From positions 1-7,635 of the forward strand of contig JALHTX010000389.1 in assembly GCA_022866015.1 (NCBI GenBank): a stretch of DNA of 7,635 nucleotides, given 5' to 3'. The position numbers were made by a program, and so were the translations under genes. This document shows, one piece after another, positions 1 through 4,935 of this stretch (within the stretch, counting starts at the first letter, position 1; every line of letters starts with the position of its first letter). This DNA comes from Thermoplasmatota archaeon. GTDB lineage: Archaea; Thermoplasmatota; E2; DHVEG-1. The notes under the pieces were generated by a model, which was not told the DNA's origin, did no database searches, and saw only the letters and a list, made by a program, of their open reading frames with translations.

Positions 1-155
1 ACAATGAGCTTCTTACATTTATAGGTGCTATTGTAAGTCTTATTCTTTCTTTGTTCATTTGTATGAAATTTCTTAATGTTTCTTGGAATCCTAAAAAAGA
101 TATTAAAGAGAACCACCCAAGATATGTCAAATGGTTGGAACGAAGAGAGAAATAA
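1..155 (+). CDS. C-terminal end of a small membrane protein (5' partial)
   Basis: The frame beginning at base 3 is open from the window edge to a TAA at 153-155 and gives 50 residues. It starts with a hydrophobic stretch (FIGAIVSLILSLFICMKFL) that would make one membrane helix, followed by a charged tail ending HPRYVKWLERREK. This arrangement predicts a C-terminal membrane anchor or the last helix of a larger membrane protein, with a positively charged cytosolic tail. No family is recognised and the true start lies outside the window. It runs in the same direction as the accessory genes that follow and overlaps the possible small ORF at 124-225. Confidence 0.55.
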   Translation, partial: NELLTFIGAIVSLILSLFICMKFLNVSWNPKKDIKENHPRYVKWLERREK

Positions 156-225
156 TCAATATACCAAGAAAAAACATAAAGGACATTACATAGAAGAACG
201 AATAGATGAGCCTTGGTGGTACTAA
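124..225 (+). CDS. possible 33-aa hydrophilic small protein
   Basis: An ATG at 124 opens 33 codons in a different frame from the upstream gene, overlapping it by 32 bases and ending in TAA at 223-225. The product is polar and rich in Lys, Asn and Glu, and ends in an aromatic tail (EERIDEPWWY). The upstream AAAGAGAA is only a weak ribosome-binding site. It would fill the gap before the 188-aa gene, and overlapping small genes fit the style of this cluster. No homology is recognised, and a chance ORF remains possible. Confidence 0.25.
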   Translation: MSNGWNEERNNQYTKKKHKGHYIEERIDEPWWY

Positions 226-259
226 TATCTAAATGAAATTGTAGTTTGAGGGAGGAAAA

Positions 260-826
260 ATGGTAGAAATTATTACAGCAATAATTTCAATTTCTGCCCT
301 AGTTATTTCAGGTTTATCAATTTTAATTTCGATTAGTAACTATCGTTATCAGTTATATTTGAATTTTCTAGAACATTATAGAACCGAGGAAATGATGGAT
401 TCTATTAAAGCGATTTGGGATTTTGCTAGAAAAACATTAGGTGTAAATAAAGTTAAAGAAATATCTAAATTGCTCGAAAATAATGGAAACAAAGAATTGC
501 TCAAGAAAAAATATCTGGAAGAAGACAACGAAAAAAAAATTGTTAAGGATGGAAAAGATACTTTAACGTATAAAAGGAGAGTACTAAGTCAATATTATTT
601 ATATTTAACATCAGCATATATGCGAACATTTCCTTGGCCAAATAAAAATTGTTTTTTTGATTGGATTAGCCCTAGTGATTTAGCAATTTTTGATATATTA
701 ATACCACTGGATGAGGCAGAGGCAAAAAGATGCGGAATCGAGGAAGAAGAAACAAAAATTAAACTAAGGAACTTCAAAAAATTTAAGGCTGCTTGCATAG
801 AATATTATAATAATATTGATTGTTGA
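260..826 (+). CDS. 188-aa membrane-anchored protein of unknown function
   Basis: The ATG at 260 is preceded by a strong Shine-Dalgarno (GGGAGG, five bases upstream), which settles the start. Residues 3-26 form one hydrophobic helix, and the rest is a charged, mostly helical soluble domain. The middle contains YKRRVLSQYYLYLTSAYMR, and later come FFDWISPSDLAIFDILIPLD and a Lys-rich end. The layout resembles the small one-helix proteins of DUF4760 type found in mobile and defence-related regions, but that resemblance is an impression of layout only. The stop overlaps the TTG codons before the lipoprotein gene, so the two are probably co-translated. Topology would place the large domain in the cytosol if the short N-terminus is outside. 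Confidence 0.75.
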   Translation: MVEIITAIISISALVISGLSILISISNYRYQLYLNFLEHYRTEEMMDSIKAIWDFARKTLGVNKVKEISKLLENNGNKELLKKKYLEEDNEKKIVKDGKDTLTYKRRVLSQYYLYLTSAYMRTFPWPNKNCFFDWISPSDLAIFDILIPLDEAEAKRCGIEEEETKIKLRNFKKFKAACIEYYNNIDC

Positions 827-840
827 ATGACAAAAAAATA

Positions 841-1194
841 ATGAGAAAACAACTAATAATAATTGGAATAATTATCATACTTATAACAGTTGGATTAAGT
901 GGATGTAATACTAATAGTGGTAATATAATAATTGTAAGGCATAATATTGATAAGCAAAGTTGGGCAATAACAGTTTCTGGAACAGTAAAAAACATTGCAG
1001 ATAATAATGTAGATTATGCAGAAGTTACAGTTAAATTTTATGATAGTGATAATGAATTATTAATCACTAAAACAACACAAATAGGATATATAGGTAATGG
1101 TGAAACTAAAGGTTTTCAGGTTTATTACTCATCTTCGGATAAATACTTTAGTCTATACGACCATTATACTGTTTCTGTTTGGTCTAGGAAATGA
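841..1194 (+). CDS. FxLYD-like small lipoprotein
   Basis: From the ATG at 841 the product has 117 residues. It opens with a typical lipoprotein signal: MRK, a run of Ile/Leu, then the lipobox LSGC with the acceptor cysteine at residue 22. The mature part reads as one beta-sandwich domain, with VSGTVKNIADNNVDYAEVTV, FYDSDNELL and a late IGNGETKGFQVYY. This pattern is that of FxLYD and related extracytoplasmic domains, where a new strand follows each 'G.V.N' and 'F.....Y' block. A longer reading from TTG at 820 is open, but it adds residues ahead of a perfect signal sequence, so 841 is preferred. It is probably anchored to the outer face of the membrane. Its role and partner are unknown; coupling to the preceding membrane protein gene suggests a shared envelope function. 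Confidence 0.75.
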   Translation: MRKQLIIIGIIIILITVGLSGCNTNSGNIIIVRHNIDKQSWAITVSGTVKNIADNNVDYAEVTVKFYDSDNELLITKTTQIGYIGNGETKGFQVYYSSSDKYFSLYDHYTVSVWSRK

Positions 1195-1252
1195 GATGGT
1201 GGCTCTATTACTTTCTGTAATGGTAGAGAAGTATCATAAATATGGGAGATGA

Positions 1253-1603
1253 ATGAAATATATTGAAGACCGTTGTAGAGCATGTGGTAGAAACCCTACC
1301 TTTGCCCCTTCTTATTGTGAGTTACATTTTGCTAAATATGACCCTAAACAATATGTTAGACTATTAGCATTTATTAAATATGGTCAGAATAGATGTAGAC
1401 AATGTCAAGATTGTAAGAGAGTAGGTGATGTTGAAAGACACCACCCAGACTATACTAAACCTTATGAGTTTATTTCTTTATGTAAAAGATGTCATATAGA
1501 AGCAGAAAAGAAAAGGGATAAGTCTTTTGATGATAAGTTAAGTGAATATTGGTATAATCAAATCGTTAATAGTTATGTCCCATTAAAAAAGGGTGTGAAA
1601 TGA
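1253..1603 (+). CDS. HNH-type zinc-finger protein (possible HNH endonuclease)
   Basis: A 116-residue protein with a Shine-Dalgarno (GGGAGATGA) just before the ATG. It carries two metal-binding sets. The first is C8-x2-C11 with C22-x2-H25, a small finger. The second is C48-x2-C51-x2-C54, then H63-H64 in VERHHPDYTKPYEFISLC, then C77-x2-C80-H81. The second block matches the form common in phage HNH proteins, where 'HHPDY.KP......LC..CH' holds the beta-beta-alpha metal fold and the first His acts as general base. Family knowledge therefore suggests DNA nicking or cleavage, or a DNA-binding relic. The classic central Asn is not obvious, since Asp66-Tyr67 stands in its place, so activity is uncertain. 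Its last four bases overlap the next gene (ATGA), indicating translational coupling. HNH genes of this form are typical of viruses and mobile elements. Confidence 0.75.
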   Translation: MKYIEDRCRACGRNPTFAPSYCELHFAKYDPKQYVRLLAFIKYGQNRCRQCQDCKRVGDVERHHPDYTKPYEFISLCKRCHIEAEKKRDKSFDDKLSEYWYNQIVNSYVPLKKGVK

Positions 1604-1707
1604 CTAGACACTGTAAAATCTGTTATTGTGCAATTGAAGAGGATAACGATACAGATATTTGTTATGCTTGTCAAAGTATAATGAGCCAAAACAACGGTTT
1701 TATGTAA
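1600..1707 (+). CDS. 35-aa double-CxxC zinc-ribbon microprotein
   Basis: The ATG at 1600 overlaps the stop of the HNH gene in an ATGA arrangement. The product has 35 residues with C5-x2-C8 and C21-x2-C24 (RHCKICYC ... DICYACQ), plus an extra Cys at position 10. Four cysteines spaced as two knuckles are the minimum for a zinc ribbon, and the domain takes up nearly the whole protein. The coupled start and the conserved cysteine geometry argue for a real gene despite its size. It could be a nucleic-acid-binding or protein-binding cofactor of the HNH protein; that is inference. No named family is recognised. Confidence 0.6.
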   Translation: MTRHCKICYCAIEEDNDTDICYACQSIMSQNNGFM

Positions 1708-1736
1708 ATAATGTAGAAAATAAGGTAAGAAAAGAC

Positions 1737-1868
1737 ATGAAAGGGAATAGAAAAAGAACAAAAAAGTTGATGAAATCTAAGAAAATACCAAAAATTCAAT
1801 CAAAAAAAGATGTATCCAGTGTTACGGTTTCTAATACAGTAGATTTTTATGACGAAAGCAATAGTTAA
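1737..1868 (+). CDS. 43-aa basic KGNRKR small protein, copy 1
   Basis: The preferred start is the ATG at 1737, after TAAGGTAAG; a longer in-frame ATG at 1659 lies inside the upstream zinc gene and is less likely. The N-terminal 25 residues are extremely basic (KGNRKRTKKLMKSKK, then PKIQSKK), while the C-terminus is polar and slightly acidic (SNTVDFYDESNS). The block KGNRKRxKK recurs at the start of another small ORF at 2770-2874, so this is probably a real, duplicated family rather than a chance frame. A basic head like this is typical of nucleic-acid or ribosome contact; no function is known. Confidence 0.5.
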   Translation: MKGNRKRTKKLMKSKKIPKIQSKKDVSSVTVSNTVDFYDESNS

Positions 1869-1895
1869 AGTTATGAATGAAATAAAGGAGAAATG

Positions 1896-2432
1896 ATGAA
1901 AATGAGATATGGAATAATTGATGAATTTATGACAGGTAATTTTGTTAATATTGCAGAAGAAATGGAAGAATTATATGGTAAGCTAAAATATAATGGAGCT
2001 AAACCACAGTTTGGATTTAATATACCTGATATTTGGGCATTACGGCAAGACCTCGAAGATGGATATATAGAGGATACAAAAAACAACCAAGAAATCATTG
2101 ATAGAATAGATTCATTAGACACAAAACTTTACGATGAAGGAAGGAGTATATCTCAAAAAATCATTAACGCAAAACAAAAAATACCAATCTATTTAGACCA
2201 AACTGCACAAGAATTTATAACAATTAGTTTACATGATATTGAAAAAGAAGAGGATCTAAAGTTAGATGACTTAGAATTTGAAGAGATGGTAAAATTATAT
2301 TTTAAACATTATGGTGATATAGATTTTAGTTACGTTATGAATCCTTATTTAATTCTTGAAAAAGATATTGAATATGATGATGACTTCACTAATGCTCATT
2401 TAGATAAAGAATACTATGAAGTTATATGTTAG
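1896..2432 (+). CDS. 178-aa acidic protein of unknown function
   Basis: AAAGGAG at 1884-1890 sits before three close in-frame ATGs (1893, 1896, 1902); 1896 has the best spacing. The product is soluble, acidic and mostly helical, without membrane segments or cysteine motifs. The centre has a likely coiled helix (about residues 50-95, EDTKNNQEIIDRIDSLDTKL). The C-terminal half is rich in Asp/Glu and aromatics, ending HLDKEYYEVIC. The stop is doubled (TAG then TAA). No family is recognised. It lies between two small cysteine/basic genes on the same strand, so it probably belongs to the same accessory transcript. An acidic partner for the strongly basic KGNRKR proteins on either side is conceivable but speculative. 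Confidence 0.7.
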   Translation: MKMRYGIIDEFMTGNFVNIAEEMEELYGKLKYNGAKPQFGFNIPDIWALRQDLEDGYIEDTKNNQEIIDRIDSLDTKLYDEGRSISQKIINAKQKIPIYLDQTAQEFITISLHDIEKEEDLKLDDLEFEEMVKLYFKHYGDIDFSYVMNPYLILEKDIEYDDDFTNAHLDKEYYEVIC

Positions 2433-2456
2433 TAAATATCTGGAGATAAAATAAAA

Positions 2457-2753
2457 ATGAATGAGAAAGAAAAGATATCAAAGGAAGAAAAATATATGTA
2501 TGAATATTATCTTGAAGAAGTTAAAAAAAATTATAGAAAAATAGTTTATGAGATTGTTGTAAAAGCTCAAAAAATGAAATGTCCTAATTGTGAAAAATGG
2601 TTTCCAAAGCTGACTAATGAACAATATAAAGACCCTGCATTAAAAGATGCCATTGTTGGGACACACCCAGCCCCATGGGGAACTATTGGGGTATTGAAAA
2701 ATGAATCGTATATCGAATGTCCACATTGCACAACGAAGATAGAGCAAGGTTGA
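2457..2753 (+). CDS. 98-aa zinc-ribbon protein
   Basis: The start at 2457 follows GGAGAT at 2442-2447, with nine bases between. The first 40 residues form a charged helix (EKYMYEYYLEEVKKNYRKIV). C42-x2-C45 (MKCPNCEKWFP) and C88-x2-C91 (IECPHCTTKI) then form a four-cysteine ribbon, with an insert of about 40 residues between the knuckles that contains GTHPAPWGTIG. The CPNC...CPHC pairing is the common rubredoxin-like/zinc-ribbon treble form seen in many small archaeal and viral DNA- or RNA-associated proteins. No catalytic residues are visible. It follows the acidic protein gene by 24 bases and is the third cysteine-knuckle protein within 1.5 kb. Confidence 0.75.
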   Translation: MNEKEKISKEEKYMYEYYLEEVKKNYRKIVYEIVVKAQKMKCPNCEKWFPKLTNEQYKDPALKDAIVGTHPAPWGTIGVLKNESYIECPHCTTKIEQG

Positions 2754-2769
2754 AATTGTAGGAAATGAG

Positions 2770-2874
2770 ATGGCTAAAGGAAACAGAAAAAGGTCTAAAA
2801 AGCAAAAAAAAATTAAGATAGAACCAGAATTAATAACTATAAGTATAGATGGAAAGAAGATAAAAAGCTATTAA
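2770..2874 (+). CDS. 34-aa basic KGNRKR small protein, copy 2
   Basis: An ATG at 2770 after AGGAAATGAG opens 34 codons ending in TAA. The product begins MAKGNRKRSKKQKKIKIEPE and ends with a short beta-like tail (LITISIDGKKIKSY). The N-terminus matches the protein at 1737-1868 (KGNRKRTKK against KGNRKRSKK). Two tiny ORFs in one cluster sharing this opening support both as real genes. The tails are unrelated, so the basic head seems to be the conserved working part, perhaps binding nucleic acid. Confidence 0.5.
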   Translation: MAKGNRKRSKKQKKIKIEPELITISIDGKKIKSY

Positions 2875-2879
2875 AATAA

Positions 2880-2931
2880 TTTGAGGGAGGAAAAAATGAA
2901 TAGACATCCCTTAAAACTAAGGATAAGGTGA
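2880..2931 (+). other. strong Shine-Dalgarno with an 11-codon ORF
   Basis: TTTGAGGGAGGAAAAA at 2880-2895 is identical to the sequence at 245-260 that starts the 188-aa gene. Here, however, the ATG at 2896 is followed by only 11 codons (MNRHPLKLRIR) before TGA at 2929-2931. Either this is the decapitated start of a gene whose body was lost, or a true micropeptide/leader. The stop lies inside the left arm of the hairpin at 2928-2955. Confidence 0.4.
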
Positions 2932-2955
2932 AATAAGGGAATATTTTTATTTCAC
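2928..2955 (+). repeat. 9-bp perfect hairpin
   Basis: GTGAAATAA (2928-2936) and TTATTTCAC (2947-2955) are exact reverse complements around a 10-base loop. The TGA stop of the 11-codon ORF lies in the left arm. It could be a transcript-end structure for the left-hand gene cluster or a leader structure. No long T-tract follows, so an ordinary intrinsic terminator is unlikely. Confidence 0.5.
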
Positions 2956-3184
2956 GGAAACGGCCTTTAAAGACATTAATCTCAGGTCGGTTAATGACAT
3001 CATACCTCTTTTTATGGCTTTTTGGTTTGTGGTTGCTAAGCGACAGCATTAATAAAAATGATTTTAGTATTCATTTCTCACAAAAATGGATCTATGCACG
3101 AAATTTTATAAGTATCTGATTGTTTTTACTAAAAAAAACTATCATAGCGTGACAGTAAAAATGGGATTGATAATGCTTAGCATG

Positions 3185-3193
3185 AAATATGAG
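3185..3193. repeat. 9-bp target-site duplication, left copy
   Basis: AAATATGAG here is repeated exactly and in the same orientation at 4258-4266. Each copy directly abuts the outer end of an inverted repeat, as expected for target duplication on transposon insertion. Confidence 0.7.
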
Positions 3194-3215
3194 GGCTTTG
3201 TTCGATTAACATGCA
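3194..3215 (+). repeat. left terminal inverted repeat
   Basis: Begins GGC and continues TTTGTTCGATTAACATGCA (3197-3215). These 19 bases are found exactly inverted at 4236-4254, and two of the three outer bases also match. Confidence 0.8.
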
Positions 3216-3237
3216 AATAGGAGCAAAGGGGATGGTG

Positions 3238-3264
3238 AAGTGAAAACAAAAAAAGTTTACACTT
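3238..3264 (+). repeat. imperfect hairpin at the start of the 47-aa ORF
   Basis: AAGTGAAAAC (3238-3247) pairs with GTTTACACTT (3255-3264) with one mismatch around a loop of seven A. GGGG at 3228-3231 and CCCC at 3268-3271 could extend it. The GTG start at 3240 is inside the stem, so folding could limit initiation and thus expression of the downstream membrane protein. Confidence 0.35.
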
Positions 3265-3383
3265 TTTCCCCCTCACTCCCGACCTTTATTATTGATGTCA
3301 AGGGAATTAGTATTAACAACTGGTTGTCATTGATTGAACAAGCAAGAGAATGTTCTTTTTCAAAGTCATTGGAGAGTTTTTAG
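3240..3383 (+). CDS. 47-aa small protein upstream of, and in frame with, the cargo gene
   Basis: A GTG at 3240 preceded by GGGGATGGTGAA opens 47 codons, ending in TAG at 3381-3383. The ATG of the 278-aa gene follows with no gap and in the same frame. The product reads MKTKKVYTFSPSLP, then TFIIDVKGISINNWLSLIEQ and ARECSFSKSLESF. This is a plausible small beta-alpha fold with a Trp and no membrane segment. It could be a separate small partner translated by coupling, or the N-terminal domain of one longer protein cut by an amber codon. The good start region and codon make-up favour a real gene over chance. No homology is recognised. Confidence 0.5.
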   Translation: MKTKKVYTFSPSLPTFIIDVKGISINNWLSLIEQARECSFSKSLESF

Positions 3384-4220
3384 ATGGATAAGGATAACAA
3401 TTCATTCATTTTTTATATTTGGATAATGTTAATTATCCTGTTTAGTTATATCATTATTATGAATGGAATAGACCCAATTCCTGTAATTGGTTTAGGATTT
3501 ATAGTATGGGCTTCTTGCATGACTGCAATTTATAATTTCTTTTTTAAAGACAATTTAAAAGAATGGAATGAATTAAAGAAAACACATAGGAATAAATTAG
3601 TAACAAATATTTTAGACAATCTTAAAGATTTAAAATTTGATTATCAATATTTTGAATATACAATACATAATCTAAAAACAATTGATAATAAATTATATTC
3701 ATATACAAAGCAACATCTTAAGATGTATCCATATATTTTAGAATATTTAAATGGAACTACTGGATTAGTAAATAAATTAAACGAAAGTTTACAAAAAATT
3801 AAAGAATTTGTTTTAGATAATATTAGAAAAGAATTAGGTGATGATTATAAACATGGTGTTTCCAACACAATCTCGTCTATTATAGAATATGGTATCAAAG
3901 AAGATATTGAATGGTTAACTAATAGAAAGAATGAAATAAAAAATGATGGGTTTTATATTGATTTATCTAATAGTTGGAATACCCATAGTCATATTGCAAA
4001 TAAAAAATTAGATTGGGAAAAAATATCACAGTTTATACCAAATTTTATAAAATCTAAAGAGTTTAAGGATAGATATTCAAATATTCAGGACATATTTGAT
4101 AAACTACAATTAATGAAGGATAATTTTAATAATAATTTAAATGAACTTTCTGAAGAATTAGACAGGGAAAGAAAATTAAAAGGTAAATGTGATGATTGCC
4201 CGTCATTATGGAAAATATGA
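3384..4220 (+). CDS. 278-aa two-helix membrane protein with long coiled-coil domain (cargo)
   Basis: Two hydrophobic helices occupy residues about 8-27 (FIFYIWIMLIILFSYIII) and 33-53 (PVIGLGFIVWASCMTAIY). They are joined by a tight turn, so both ends should face the cytosol. Residues 55-265 are highly charged, Lys/Asn/Glu-rich and almost wholly helical, with heptad-like stretches near 120-150 and 235-265. The C-terminus carries C269-x2-C272 (GKCDDCPSLWKI), a possible metal or redox pair. No nuclease, ATPase, protease or transposase motif is visible, and no family is recognised. The ATG directly follows the TAG of the 47-aa ORF, so translation is probably coupled to it. It is the main gene of the inverted-repeat element. 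Membrane-tethered helical proteins of this build occur among immunity and stress effectors, but that function is speculative here. Confidence 0.75.
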   Translation: MDKDNNSFIFYIWIMLIILFSYIIIMNGIDPIPVIGLGFIVWASCMTAIYNFFFKDNLKEWNELKKTHRNKLVTNILDNLKDLKFDYQYFEYTIHNLKTIDNKLYSYTKQHLKMYPYILEYLNGTTGLVNKLNESLQKIKEFVLDNIRKELGDDYKHGVSNTISSIIEYGIKEDIEWLTNRKNEIKNDGFYIDLSNSWNTHSHIANKKLDWEKISQFIPNFIKSKEFKDRYSNIQDIFDKLQLMKDNFNNNLNELSEELDRERKLKGKCDDCPSLWKI

Positions 4221-4235
4221 GGCATGGTATAGTAA

Positions 4236-4257
4236 TGCATGTTAATCGAACAAAACC
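4236..4257 (-). repeat. right terminal inverted repeat
   Basis: Read on the minus strand it begins GGT and then gives TTTGTTCGATTAACATGCA, identical to 3197-3215. The only difference from the left end is C against T at the third base. Confidence 0.8.
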
Positions 4258-4266
4258 AAATATGAG
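4258..4266. repeat. 9-bp target-site duplication, right copy
   Basis: AAATATGAG, identical to 3185-3193 and placed exactly against the right inverted repeat. Removing 3194-4266 restores one uninterrupted copy, which predicts the empty site. Confidence 0.7.
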
Positions 4267-4326
4267 TTATCTTTATATACTAGTTTCAAAAATCGTTTTT
4301 CCACTTAAAATTCACTTTTCACTTCC

Positions 4327-4575
4327 TTAATAAAACACTGTCGACAGTTCTTTAAACTTATATAAACCACTAAGTGTAAAAACTATTCTATCATTATAAA
4401 ACATAAAATATGGTTTATATTCTATAAAAACAAACTGAGTATTTTCATAAAAACCTATTTCAACAACCGAGTTATCATCAAAAAAATTAGAATTAAAATT
4501 GCTTTTAGGTTTTTCAATAATCTCACGTACTTCTTTTTTTTTAAGTCTATGGCGGTTTTTAATTTTAAAATCCAT
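4327..4575 (-). CDS. pre-PUA (DUF1947-like) RNA-binding protein lacking the PUA domain
   Basis: The 82 residues begin MDFKIKNRHRLKKKEVREII, then VVEIGFYENTQFVFIEYKPYFMFYNDRIVFTLSGL. This is the pattern of the N-terminal pre-PUA domain of archaeal PUA proteins related to MCT-1/Ta1423: a basic 'K.RHRL.KKE' helix, then 'VEIG', a 'V....KP.FF' strand pair and 'TL.GL'. Family members usually run to about 150 residues with a C-terminal PUA domain that binds structured RNA in translation or tRNA modification. Here the reading stops at residue 82, where the PUA domain should begin. The 60 bases beyond it encode no PUA motif in any frame. The gene is therefore probably truncated, or it is a natural one-domain form. 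It diverges from LSm-L37e, a common archaeal neighbourhood for this family. Confidence 0.65.
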   Translation of the reverse strand: MDFKIKNRHRLKKKEVREIIEKPKSNFNSNFFDDNSVVEIGFYENTQFVFIEYKPYFMFYNDRIVFTLSGLYKFKELSTVFY

Positions 4576-4637
4576 GATATGTGTAAACTAATAAGTGTTT
4601 AATAAAAATTTTATTTTCCTTTAGAGTCGCCCAAACT

Positions 4638-4647
4638 CTTATAAATA
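4638..4647 (+). promoter_or_regulatory. archaeal TATA box for LSm-L37e
   Basis: CTTATAAATA fits the archaeal TATA consensus. Transcription would start about 25 bases on, near 4668, giving a leader of roughly 14 bases before the ATG at 4682. The near-symmetrical CTTATAAATAAG could also serve the divergent pre-PUA gene. Confidence 0.55.
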
Positions 4648-4681
4648 AGAAGTATATTTCGTGATCCCAAGGGTATATAAA

Positions 4682-4900
4682 ATGGATAAGCCACTAAAAA
4701 TATTGCATTCAAGTCTTAACAAACGTGTAATAGTTGAACTCAGAGGGGGAAGAGGATATCATGGTATTTTAGACGGTTATGATGTTCCCCATATGAATCT
4801 TGTACTTAAAAACGCTGAAGAAAAAATAGAAGGTAAAGAAAATATTAAACATGGTACAATAATTGTAAGAGGAGACAACATAATATATGTCTCTCCATAA
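4682..4900 (+). CDS. Sm-like archaeal protein (LSm)
   Basis: Archaeal LSm forms a ring of six or seven subunits that binds U-rich RNA and takes part in RNA processing. From ATG 4682 the product has 72 residues. The Sm1 motif covers about 12-43 (KRVIVELRGGRGYHGILDGY, then PHMNLVLKNAEE), with the U-binding Asp34 and His38-Met39-Asn40. The Sm2 motif is GTIIVRGDNIIYVSP with Arg63-Gly64-Asp65. A GTG at 4661 would add seven residues, but it lies upstream of the start of transcription predicted from the TATA box. AAGGG at 4669-4673 is also correctly spaced for 4682. L37e follows after 35 bases, the classic archaeal LSm-rpl37e pair. Confidence 0.93.
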   Translation: MDKPLKILHSSLNKRVIVELRGGRGYHGILDGYDVPHMNLVLKNAEEKIEGKENIKHGTIIVRGDNIIYVSP

Positions 4901-4935
4901 AAAATAGGTAATAATGTTTTAAAGGTTGGTAGATT

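Larger units (their letters stand above)
2875..3193. other. gene-poor intergenic stretch with several small hairpins
   Basis: No convincing gene was found on either strand. The stretch holds the micro-ORF, the 9-bp hairpin at 2928-2955, a weaker CATTAA/TTAATG pair at 2974-2979 and 2991-2996, and GTTGC-TAA-GCGAC at 3032-3044. It also holds TTTTTACT/AGTAAAAA at 3123-3130 and 3154-3161, and ATGC-TTA-GCAT at 3173-3183. A TATA-like TTTTATAAG sits at 3104-3112. Several G+C-richer patches in otherwise AT-rich DNA could be a small RNA, a decayed gene or element end. Confidence 0.45.
3194..4257. mobile_element. 1064-bp cargo element with terminal inverted repeats, no transposase
   Basis: The segment is bounded by 22-bp inverted repeats matching at 21 positions and flanked by an exact 9-bp direct repeat, the full anatomy of a cut-and-paste element. 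Inside are only the 47-codon ORF at 3240 and the 278-aa membrane protein gene at 3384, together filling most of the length. Neither shows DDE, HUH or serine/tyrosine recombinase features. It therefore looks like a non-autonomous unit moved by a transposase coded elsewhere and carrying its own cargo. The family is not assigned; the ends begin GGYTTTGTTCG. The single internal mismatch and the intact direct repeat suggest a fairly recent insertion. Confidence 0.7.

Noticed and set aside
595..995. Minus-strand ORFs of 67 and 70 codons opposite the 188-aa and lipoprotein genes
   Set aside because: They lie antisense to well-supported genes with good ribosome-binding sites and a clear signal peptide.
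2965..3010. Possible minus-strand C/D box guide RNA (ATGATGT ... CTGA)
   Set aside because: The C box has a mismatch and no convincing C'/D' pair follows; too little to call.
2837..3049. Minus-strand 70-codon ORF beginning MLSLSNHKPKSHKKRYDVIN
   Set aside because: It overlaps the plus-strand KGNRKR gene and the strong ribosome-binding site, has no good start signal and an odd residue make-up in its second half; probably a chance frame, though its first 40 residues look less random than most.
3197..3215. GTTCGATTAAC in the inverted repeat resembles a tRNA T-loop, suggesting an integrase att site in a tRNA
   Set aside because: No acceptor, anticodon or D-arm is present, and the copies are inverted rather than direct, which fits transposon ends instead.
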